Positions 1 through 6,032 of a DNA stretch of 6,032 bases are shown here, piece by piece. The notes below the pieces were generated by a model. It made no database searches. It had not been told where the DNA came from and worked only from the letters and a program-made list of their open reading frames with translations. How positions within the stretch are numbered: position 1 is the first letter of the stretch; each line of letters begins with the position of its first letter. This DNA is from Rikenellaceae bacterium (GTDB taxonomy: Bacteria > Bacteroidota > Bacteroidia > Bacteroidales > UBA932). The translations under genes and the position numbers were made by a program. The stretch spans positions 1 through 6,032 of the forward strand of contig DOVA01000080.1 in the NCBI GenBank assembly GCA_003520315.1, given 5' to 3'.

Positions 1-1
1 T

Positions 2-2026
2 GTCCCTCCGGAAGATATAATTTTTGACACAAATATTTTTCCTGTGGCTACGGGGATGGAAGAACACAGAGACAATGCTGTCAACTTTTTCAAAGCAGCC
101 AGATGGATAAGAGAAAATTTACCTTATGCTGGAGTGAGTGGAGGCGTAAGTAATGTATCCTTCTCTTTTCGCACAAATGACAGAGTAAGAGAAGCGATGC
201 ATACGGCTTTTCTGTATCATGCAGTTCAAAATGGCATGACTATGGGCATAGTCAATCCTGAAACTCTTGGAATTTATGATGAGATAGATAAAGAATTGTT
301 GGAACTGGTTGAAGATGTACTGCTTAACAGAAGAGAGGATGCTACTGAAAGGCTTGTGGCATATGCAGGTAAGTTGGGTGAAAACTACAAGTCAGATGAA
401 AATTCCAATCCAGAATGGCGCCAGAGTTCACTTCAAGAAAGAATCATTCATTCTTTGGTCAAAGGTATTGACCGGTATATAGAGATTGATATGGAAGAGG
501 CAAGAGGAAGTGTAGTTAATCCCGTAGAGATTATAGAAAAATATCTTATGACAGGGATGAACGTTGTAGGGGATCTTTTTGGCAGCGGGAAAATGTTTCT
601 TCCTCAAGTAATTAAATCGGCGAGAGTCATGAAAAGGGCTGTAGCATATCTGCTGCCATACATAATTTCTAAAAACAACAAAGATGAGCTTTCGAACAAA
701 AGGGCAGGAAAAATATTACTGTCTACTGTAAAGGGGGATATTCACGATATTGGAAAGAATATTGTTTCGGTGGTGCTCTCCTGCAATAATTATGAAATTG
801 TTGATCTCGGAGTTATGGTGCCTGCAGAGAAGATAGTTGATACAGCAGTAAAAGAAAAAGTCGACTTGATTGGTTTAAGCGGTTTAATAACTCCTTCTCT
901 TGGAGAAATGGTAAATGTTGTTGAGGAGTTGGAAAGAAAGGGTTTGAGTATCCCGGTCATGATTGGCGGAGCTACGACTTCAAAGATGCATACTGCTGTC
1001 AGGATTGCTCCTGCTTATAGTGGACATGTTGTTCATGTGAATGATGCGTCAAAGGCTGTTACCGTGGCAGGCTCAATTCTCAAGATGGATGGGAGAGAAA
1101 TTTATTTGAGGAATATTAGGGAGGAATATAATAATCTCAGAGAAAATTTTTTGAACAGTGGAGTAAGTGACAGAATTATGACAATAGAAGAGGCACAAGC
1201 CAATAAACTCAAACTTGACTGGGAAACTTATATACCTCCAGCTCCTAAAGTTCAAAAAGTCCAATGTATTGAACAGTCAATTGAAGAGTTGATAGAATAC
1301 ATAGACTGGAAACCTTTTTTGCGGCTTTGGAATGTTGAAGGAGAACAATCTGCTAAACTCATGAGGGATGCAATGGCTATGCTTAAGAAGGTAATTGATG
1401 AAAAATGGCTAGCTGCAAGGGGGGTTTATGGTATATTCCCTGCTAATACTGTTGAAAATGACATTATTGAGATTTATAGTGAAGAGGGGGAAGTTATAGA
1501 ACAGTTTCCTACACTAAGACAATTGGTCCGAAAAACAAAGAGCAGCCCTAATCTCTCATTGTCAGATTTTATTGCTCCCAAAGCGAGTGGCAAGAGGGAT
1601 TATCTTGGCATGTTTTGTCTATCAGCCGGGTTTGGTGTGGATGAGAAAGTTGCAGTCTTTGAGGCGGAATTGAAAGATTATAACGCTATTCTGCTTAAAG
1701 CTCTTGCAGACCGGCTTGCAGAAGCTTTTGCGGAACTTCTCCACAAAAAAATACGTACAGAGTACTGGGGATATTCTCCTGATGAGCATCTGACCATGGA
1801 TGGAATTTTTAAGGGTGAGTACAGAGGCATAAGACCTGCACCAGGTTATCCTGCGTGTCCTGAACACAGAGATAAGGAAATTATTTGGAAATTGCTCGAA
1901 GTTGAAAAAAATATTGGGGCGAAATTGACGGAAAATTACGCAATGTGGCCTGCTGCATCCATTTCAGGGTTTTATTTTGCTCATCCGGATGCAAGGTACT
2001 TTGGTGTTGGAAAAAAGAATTTTTAA
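2..2026 (+). CDS. metH: Cobalamin-dependent methionine synthase MetH, 5' end outside window
   Basis: This cytoplasmic enzyme transfers the methyl group of 5-methyl-tetrahydrofolate through cobalamin to homocysteine, giving methionine. The frame is open from base 2, and 674 residues are visible (numbered from base 2). They match the E. coli protein from late in the folate-binding domain onward, so the GTG at 44 is internal and the true start lies off the left edge. Domains: end of the folate barrel (about 1-120, with [10 protein letters not shown] and [12 protein letters not shown]), cobalamin cap helices (about 138-230, with [17 protein letters not shown]), cobalamin Rossmann domain (about 230-370) with DIHDIGKN and the axial ligand His248 (bases 743-745), then SGLITPS and GGATTSK, and the AdoMet-dependent reactivation domain (about 420-674) with YIDW (Asp435), [12 protein letters not shown] (Arg611) and Tyr666. 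From memory of the E. coli sequence, the reactivation domain is about 12 residues shorter just after YIDW and ends about 30 residues early. It is probably co-transcribed with metF. The family call is very secure. Confidence 0.97.
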   Translation, partial: VPPEDIIFDTNIFPVATGMEEHRDNAVNFFKAARWIRENLPYAGVSGGVSNVSFSFRTNDRVREAMHTAFLYHAVQNGMTMGIVNPETLGIYDEIDKELLELVEDVLLNRREDATERLVAYAGKLGENYKSDENSNPEWRQSSLQERIIHSLVKGIDRYIEIDMEEARGSVVNPVEIIEKYLMTGMNVVGDLFGSGKMFLPQVIKSARVMKRAVAYLLPYIISKNNKDELSNKRAGKILLSTVKGDIHDIGKNIVSVVLSCNNYEIVDLGVMVPAEKIVDTAVKEKVDLIGLSGLITPSLGEMVNVVEELERKGLSIPVMIGGATTSKMHTAVRIAPAYSGHVVHVNDASKAVTVAGSILKMDGREIYLRNIREEYNNLRENFLNSGVSDRIMTIEEAQANKLKLDWETYIPPAPKVQKVQCIEQSIEELIEYIDWKPFLRLWNVEGEQSAKLMRDAMAMLKKVIDEKWLAARGVYGIFPANTVENDIIEIYSEEGEVIEQFPTLRQLVRKTKSSPNLSLSDFIAPKASGKRDYLGMFCLSAGFGVDEKVAVFEAELKDYNAILLKALADRLAEAFAELLHKKIRTEYWGYSPDEHLTMDGIFKGEYRGIRPAPGYPACPEHRDKEIIWKLLEVEKNIGAKLTENYAMWPAASISGFYFAHPDARYFGVGKKNF

Positions 2027-2052
2027 AAAGAAATGAGTAATAATTTGGTGAA
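2027..2052 (+). other. metH-metF intergenic gap
   Basis: These 26 bases separate the metH stop from the metF start. They are A/T-rich and hold no hairpin, no clear promoter and no strong ribosome binding site. This supports a single metH-metF transcript. The weak ribosome site is normal for Bacteroidota. Confidence 0.6.
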
Positions 2053-3012
2053 ATGAAGGTTACGGAGCATATTGAGAAATCTAAAGGCAGGACACTGTTT
2101 TCGGTAGAGATATTGCCGCCACTTAAGGGACAAAATATCGAATCGACATTTAAAAGCCTGGACTCTCTGATGGAGTTTGAAATTCCTTTTATAGATGTAA
2201 CTTATCACAGAGAAGAGTTTGAGTTCAAAGAATTTCCTGATGGTCATCTTGAAAGGCGCATTGTCAAGAAACGACCCGGGACAGTAGGTATATGTGCAGC
2301 TATACAAAACAGATATAAAGTGGATGCAATTCCGCATGTTCTGTGCGGGGGTTTTACAAGGGAGGAGACTGAAAATTTTCTTATTGATATTAGTTTTCTA
2401 GGGATAGATAATGTAATGGCCCTTAGAGGAGATGCCATTAAGAGCGAGAGTTGTTTCGTTCCCGAAAAAGGTGGTAATCAGCATGCTAGTGAGCTTGTGA
2501 AGCAAATTTCCGACATGAACAGGGGAATCTATCTTGATAATGAGCTGCTTGATACTTCTCCCACTAATTTCTGCATTGGTGTAGCAGGATACCCAGAGAA
2601 ACATATTGAAGCGCCAAGCATGGAAAGTGATATTCATTTTTTGAAGGAAAAAGTCCGAAATGGTGCAAACTATATAATTACTCAAATGTTTTTTGACAAT
2701 CGTAAATATTTCGATTTTGTGGAGAGATGCAGGATTGAGGGAATATCAGTTCCTATTATTCCTGGTATTAAACCAATTGCAACCAAACGTCAGCTAAACC
2801 TGCTTCCTCTTAAATTCAAGGTTGATCTTCCGGATGAACTTGTGAAAATGATAGTAAAAGCGAAAGACGAAGAAGAGGTCAGACAAATAGGCGTTGAATG
2901 GTCTATTGGGCAATGCAGAGAACTTATTAAGGCAAAAGTTCCTTTAATACACTTTTATGCAACAGGCAGAGCAGAAAACATAGTACAAGTCTGTAGAAGC
3001 CTTAGAGTGTAG
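2053..3012 (+). CDS. metF: Methylenetetrahydrofolate reductase MetF, Bacteroidota-type
   Basis: This flavoenzyme reduces 5,10-methylene-tetrahydrofolate to 5-methyl-tetrahydrofolate, the methyl donor for the MetH encoded just upstream. The protein is complete at 319 residues, a little longer than E. coli MetF (296). Family landmarks are FSVEILPP with the catalytic-type Glu19, ALRGD with Asp127 (equivalent to E. coli Asp120, which acts near the flavin), GVAGYPEKHIEA, ITQMFFD, IIPGIKPI and the C-terminal HFYATGRAE. The extra stretch at about residues 52-90 and its wording match MetF proteins of Bacteroidota. ATG 2053 is the only possible start: an in-frame TAA at 2041 lies just upstream with no other start codon between. 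There is no clear Shine-Dalgarno sequence. The gene starts 26 bases after the metH stop, with no sign of a promoter or terminator in the gap, which points to one transcript. Its stop is one base from the stop of the converging gene. Confidence 0.97.
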   Translation: MKVTEHIEKSKGRTLFSVEILPPLKGQNIESTFKSLDSLMEFEIPFIDVTYHREEFEFKEFPDGHLERRIVKKRPGTVGICAAIQNRYKVDAIPHVLCGGFTREETENFLIDISFLGIDNVMALRGDAIKSESCFVPEKGGNQHASELVKQISDMNRGIYLDNELLDTSPTNFCIGVAGYPEKHIEAPSMESDIHFLKEKVRNGANYIITQMFFDNRKYFDFVERCRIEGISVPIIPGIKPIATKRQLNLLPLKFKVDLPDELVKMIVKAKDEEEVRQIGVEWSIGQCRELIKAKVPLIHFYATGRAENIVQVCRSLRV

Positions 3013-3013
3013 G

Positions 3014-4156
3014 TTACATCTGTTCAAACTCCGACAGTAATTCTCTCAACATGTGAATCCTTGAGGCAGGAACCATGGGGGAAATGGAGCAGGCAGTGCT
3101 TAAAATAAATCCTTTTCCTTCTCGGCCGATTTTCAAGATTCTCAGAATATCTTCGCGTGCCTTGGTGTCGTCGGCAAAAAGAAGGGTGTTTACAGAGTCA
3201 ATATTTCCCTTGATGAACATGCAGTTTCCAATTCTTGCAAAAGCATCCGCAAGGTCAACATCTCCAACGGGTGGTGGATCCAGACATTCAAGACCGGATG
3301 CGCCACTCTTTTGCATCAACTCCAGCCTGTCGTCTATATGTCCACAGGTATGAATATAGGCGTGTTTGCCCTTATCTCTGATTATCTTGATTAACCGGCT
3401 TTCATATGGGAGTACAAACTCCTGATAGTGTTCCGGAGAGATAAATCCCATGCCGGCGAAAGGAGAGGAGAGTTTGACAGCATCTATCTCTTTTTCGCAC
3501 ATTTCTGAGGCAAGAGTACAAAGTCCGTCCGTGAATTTCTGAAGAATCTCCTTACACTTTTCGGGATCAAGAATCAGTGATATGAGTGCATTTTCATATC
3601 CCAGAAAGTCAAGAAGGTAGTCAAAAGGAGACGTTATCTCTCCGTGTATGGAGTACTCGCCTTGTGTCTTTGAAAAGATATAGTCAAAAATATCGAAAAG
3701 ATGATTTTTGTCGAGTTTGAAATGAAGATTTTGAGATACCGGGATATAATCAATAGTAGACGGCACCTCCTTTGAAACGTCTACACTTGAAATGGCTTTA
3801 TTCTCGGTCCTACTGTTAAATTTCACCAGAGGAAGATCTTTCCACGAGTGTATCTCTTTTCTGTCCTCATAGATTACTTCCTGTAATCCTTCTTCAATAT
3901 TGTCGATTCTTACGACATCGTTTTTCCAGTTTGGATTATGGCCATGAAGACTCACCAGTATCCCATCGAAGCGAAATCGTTTGCACAGTTCCATCAATCC
4001 ATCTGCAAAGATTTGTCCATCGTACCAGAATTCGGCAGGAGCCGGCTTTAACTGCTGCATCATTGACCCGATGCTAAACTGACACATCAGAGGAATATTA
4101 TTTGGCTTCTGGAGATTCATTGCTGCCAGAACTCTCTCTCTTGGTGAAAGTTTCAT
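3014..4156 (-). CDS. UroD/MtaA-like corrinoid-associated methyltransferase
   Basis: This is a complete 380-residue protein of the uroporphyrinogen decarboxylase superfamily, in the branch containing the zinc methyltransferases MtaA, MtbA and CmuA. It is probably cytoplasmic; no signal peptide or membrane segment is seen. The N-terminal SPRERVLAAM...KPNNIPL is the usual opening of the family. Later come SPFAGMGFISPEHYQEFVLPY, YIHTCGH, LECLDPPPVGDVDLADAF and KGNIDS. The zinc-site pattern looks intact: His269-x-Cys271 in HTCG (bases 3341-3352) and Cys356 in STACSIS. This argues for methyl transfer rather than heme synthesis, and no other heme gene is present. The start overlaps the stop of the upstream corrinoid fusion gene by four bases, so the two are likely translationally coupled and act together. 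It could load methyl groups onto, or unload them from, the corrinoid domain of that partner. The direction and the methyl substrate are unknown. The superfamily call is strong; the methyltransferase role is an inference from the zinc motif and the neighbour. Confidence 0.88.
   Translation of the reverse strand: MKLSPRERVLAAMNLQKPNNIPLMCQFSIGSMMQQLKPAPAEFWYDGQIFADGLMELCKRFRFDGILVSLHGHNPNWKNDVVRIDNIEEGLQEVIYEDRKEIHSWKDLPLVKFNSRTENKAISSVDVSKEVPSTIDYIPVSQNLHFKLDKNHLFDIFDYIFSKTQGEYSIHGEITSPFDYLLDFLGYENALISLILDPEKCKEILQKFTDGLCTLASEMCEKEIDAVKLSSPFAGMGFISPEHYQEFVLPYESRLIKIIRDKGKHAYIHTCGHIDDRLELMQKSGASGLECLDPPPVGDVDLADAFARIGNCMFIKGNIDSVNTLLFADDTKAREDILRILKIGREGKGFILSTACSISPMVPASRIHMLRELLSEFEQM
4153..4156 (-). 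other. ATGA stop-start overlap coupling the two minus-strand genes
   Basis: Read on the minus strand, the TGA stop of the corrinoid fusion gene (4155-4153) shares bases with the ATG of the downstream methyltransferase gene (4156-4154). The sequence just before this ATG, read as aaacttagtatc, has no Shine-Dalgarno-like run. Re-initiation by the ribosome that has just finished the upstream gene is therefore a likely way to start translation, which would keep the two products in step. The overlap is seen directly; the coupling is inferred. Confidence 0.85.
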
Positions 4157-6032
4157 GATACTAAGTTTAAAGAATTCATATAATCAATTGCTACTTGAGG
4201 ATCAGGAGCGTAAAAATCAGCACCAATCTTTGAAGCGAAAACTTGGTTTACTGGTGCTCCCCCTACGATTATCTTTTGCTCAGGATATTCTTTGTGAATA
4301 GCTGTTACCGATTTTTCCATCTCCGCCATTGTAGTTGTCAGTAAAGCTGACATTCCTAATATTGACCCTCTGTTTTCAGAGACAGCATCCATAAATGTTG
4401 AGGTTTTAACATCTGTGCCAAGGTCGATAACTTTCCAGCCGGCCCCTTCTACCATCATACATACCAGATTTTTGCCAATATCATGCAAATCACCCGCGAC
4501 TGTTCCAATAATAAAGACTCCTTTACTCTTAATCTCTCCGGAGCTAAAATAGGGTTTCAGATGCTTCATAGCAGATTTCATTGCCATGGCAGACATAAGT
4601 ACTTGTGGGACAAAGAGTTTTTTCTCCTTAAAAAGCTCACCTACTATTCCCATGGCAGGAATCATAGCTTTAGAAAGTATTTCATTTGCAGAGTAACCTG
4701 CCTCCAGTGCCATTTTGGTAAGTTCATCTACGCCCGGTTGACCTTTCAATTCAGGAGGATAAGCCATGCCAGCGTCAACTTTGCCCTTTTCTATGCAATA
4801 GGAGATCTGTTGTAACAAATTCTCTTTTGCAGAAAGTCTCTCCATAATAGCCTTTTTGATGTCTCCAAGCGGCGGTATTTTGGATACAAATACTGGCCTT
4901 CCATCTATGCAAATAGCAGGGATGTTTTTAAGCCCTAACTGCCTCATCTTTGTAAGTCCTTCTTCAGACTTTATCTTATATTCTTTTATTATGACTTTGT
5001 CACCAAAAGATTCAGATGCTCTGACTGCAGCATCCAACATATATTGGCACGGAGCGCAGGAGGAAGAGTCCAATGTGATAACATCTATTTTGACCTTGTC
5101 TCCTGAGGCATATTTTGCAATGTCCAAAGGTTCGCATTCAATCTCTTGCCGACTTAATTCCCTTACTATATCCTGTCTATATTTGTCTCTAACTAGATTG
5201 GAAACTGCAATTAAATTTTCCTTTACAGTGTAAAATGGAAGGTCACATCCTGGAGAGAGTACATACCCCCTGTTCCCGCCAATGTCAAGACACTCCAGGG
5301 CATCTTTTTCGCAGTCGAGAGGTGTACCCATCAGCAGAGTGGAAGTAAGTTTGAGATTGCCTCCGAAACTGATTCTGTTGGCGAGGCATATGTCTCTCAG
5401 ATAATCAAGAGGAACGTTTTCATCTACAGAGATATTGTCGGGCCTGCAGTTGCACATAGCTTCGATATTATGTCGGGCATCTCCACATACAAAGAAAGAA
5501 GAGAAAGCTTCAATAGTGCGAATCTCTTCAAATATCTCTGAGGCACATGGAGCCACAAATTCAACAAACTGCTCTGTACCTATCTGACTTGTCATGGGAT
5601 CAACAATTGCTATAACATCCACACCGGCTTTTTTATAAAAGTTACACATGGTTTTGGCAACATCAGTGCAAAATCGCAGTAGAGTGTGAACACGTTGTGG
5701 TTCAGTAAGCATTTGCATGAATATATCTGTTCCGCTGAGATGCAGGGCGAGGGTAAAAGGTCCGGTAACAAGAGCGTAGAAAGCAATTTCAGGTTCACTT
5801 TTTACAAGTTCTCTTGCAGCATTCATAACAATTCCTATTCTTCCGTCATTCTCAGATGGAATGTCAAGTTCACTTAAATCCAACCCTTCTGCTAGAGGGT
5901 GTGAAACAACTGAAGGAGGATTGCTTTCTGTCCAAACAAGGTTACAACCCAAAGCTTCTGCTTCAAGTTGAAGGTCAAACACAACAGGTATACCATCAGC
6001 CCTATACAGCTTCACGGCATTTTTTATGCCTT
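4153..6032 (-). CDS. UroD-like methyltransferase / thioredoxin-like / corrinoid-binding fusion protein, N-terminus outside window
   Basis: One unbroken frame joins three recognisable parts (residues numbered from the GTG at 6015). Residues 1 to about 285 are an MtaA/UroD-like barrel lacking its first 60 or so residues: DGIPVVFDLQLEAEALG aligns to an internal part of UroD, and the frame stays open to the right edge, so GTG 6015 is not the true start. The expected zinc motif HxCG reads FVCG here (Phe175, Cys177), while the distal Cys257 in SPGCDLPF is kept. Residues about 310-393 look like thioredoxin: a hydrophobic strand, CAPC at 320-323, and a likely cis-proline Pro366 in NIPAI, 46 residues later. 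Residues about 397-618 are a corrinoid protein of the MtmC/MtaC/MetH type: helical cap with VGELFKEKKLFVPQV, then DLHDIGKN with axial ligand His511 (bases 4483-4485), SALLTTTM and GGAPVN. A barrel plus corrinoid in one chain recalls CmuA of chloromethane degraders; the thioredoxin-like middle is the unusual part. It probably forms an operon with the downstream methyltransferase. Domain calls are firm; the substrate is unknown. Confidence 0.9.
   Translation of the reverse strand, partial: GIKNAVKLYRADGIPVVFDLQLEAEALGCNLVWTESNPPSVVSHPLAEGLDLSELDIPSENDGRIGIVMNAARELVKSEPEIAFYALVTGPFTLALHLSGTDIFMQMLTEPQRVHTLLRFCTDVAKTMCNFYKKAGVDVIAIVDPMTSQIGTEQFVEFVAPCASEIFEEIRTIEAFSSFFVCGDARHNIEAMCNCRPDNISVDENVPLDYLRDICLANRISFGGNLKLTSTLLMGTPLDCEKDALECLDIGGNRGYVLSPGCDLPFYTVKENLIAVSNLVRDKYRQDIVRELSRQEIECEPLDIAKYASGDKVKIDVITLDSSSCAPCQYMLDAAVRASESFGDKVIIKEYKIKSEEGLTKMRQLGLKNIPAICIDGRPVFVSKIPPLGDIKKAIMERLSAKENLLQQISYCIEKGKVDAGMAYPPELKGQPGVDELTKMALEAGYSANEILSKAMIPAMGIVGELFKEKKLFVPQVLMSAMAMKSAMKHLKPYFSSGEIKSKGVFIIGTVAGDLHDIGKNLVCMMVEGAGWKVIDLGTDVKTSTFMDAVSENRGSILGMSALLTTTMAEMEKSVTAIHKEYPEQKIIVGGAPVNQVFASKIGADFYAPDPQVAIDYMNSLNLVS

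Noticed and set aside
44..46. GTG as the start of metH
   Set aside because: The frame is open upstream to base 2, and the residues there ([13 protein letters not shown]) continue the conserved folate-binding domain. The gene simply begins off the window.
2037..2048. Bacteroidota-type promoter (TAnnTTTG) before metF
   Set aside because: The sequence taataatttgg resembles the -7 box, but the spacing does not fit, and the short gap favours co-transcription with metH.
2023..2337. 104-codon minus-strand open frame opposite metF
   Set aside because: It covers the conserved N-terminal part of metF and the intergenic gap on the other strand, with no recognisable motif.
3014..4156. Annotation of the downstream minus-strand gene as heme-pathway uroporphyrinogen decarboxylase
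   Set aside because: It has the zinc-site pattern HxCG plus a distal Cys typical of MtaA/MtbA-like methyltransferases, and it is coupled to a corrinoid protein gene with no heme genes nearby.
4856..5233. 125-codon plus-strand open frame opposite the fusion gene
   Set aside because: It lies wholly antisense to well-conserved thioredoxin-like and barrel coding sequence and resembles no known family. It is a shadow frame.
6013..6015. GTG as the start of the corrinoid fusion gene
   Set aside because: The frame stays open to the edge, and the barrel would lack its first 60 or so residues. It is an internal valine codon of a gene cut by the window.
6016..6030. Perfect inverted repeat ggcat-ttttt-atgcc as a terminator or operator
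   Set aside because: The stem is only 5 bp, with AT pairs, and lies inside the coding region of the fusion gene. It is likely chance.

Overview
The window looks like part of an anaerobic, cobalamin-using bacterial chromosome, most likely Bacteroidota. The best clue is the MetF protein. It has the long insert and wording typical of Bacteroidota MetF (for example LPPLKGQNI, YHREE, KRPGTVGICAAIQN, HVLCGGFT). The start codons also lack clear Shine-Dalgarno sequences, as is usual in that phylum. Base composition is moderately AT-rich by eye. The phylum call is an inference from protein style, not from a search.

Layout: the window is almost entirely coding and holds two converging two-gene blocks. 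On the plus strand, positions 2-2026 are the C-terminal half or more of cobalamin-dependent methionine synthase (metH; the start lies off the left edge). It is followed after 26 bases by a complete methylenetetrahydrofolate reductase (metF, 2053-3012). On the minus strand, a large gene enters from the right edge (6032 down to 4153). It encodes a three-part protein: a UroD/MtaA-like methyltransferase barrel, a thioredoxin-like domain with a CAPC active site, and a complete corrinoid-binding module. Its stop overlaps the start of a second UroD/MtaA-like methyltransferase gene (4156 down to 3014) in an ATGA junction. The two blocks meet tail to tail, with one base between the stop codons of metF and the downstream methyltransferase.

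How the genes may work together: MetF makes 5-methyl-tetrahydrofolate and MetH moves that methyl group through cobalamin to homocysteine. The minus-strand pair has the parts of a corrinoid methyl-transfer system of the MtaA/MtbA/CmuA kind: two barrel methyltransferases and a methyl-carrying corrinoid domain. An economical guess is that it takes methyl groups from an unidentified methylated compound, or passes them to a thiol, and so connects to the same one-carbon pool. The substrate cannot be read from the sequence. The fused thioredoxin-like domain, and a missing histidine in the expected zinc site of the fused barrel, make this protein the most unusual item here. No RNA genes, mobile elements, CRISPR arrays or convincing terminators were seen, and no gap between genes exceeds 26 bases.
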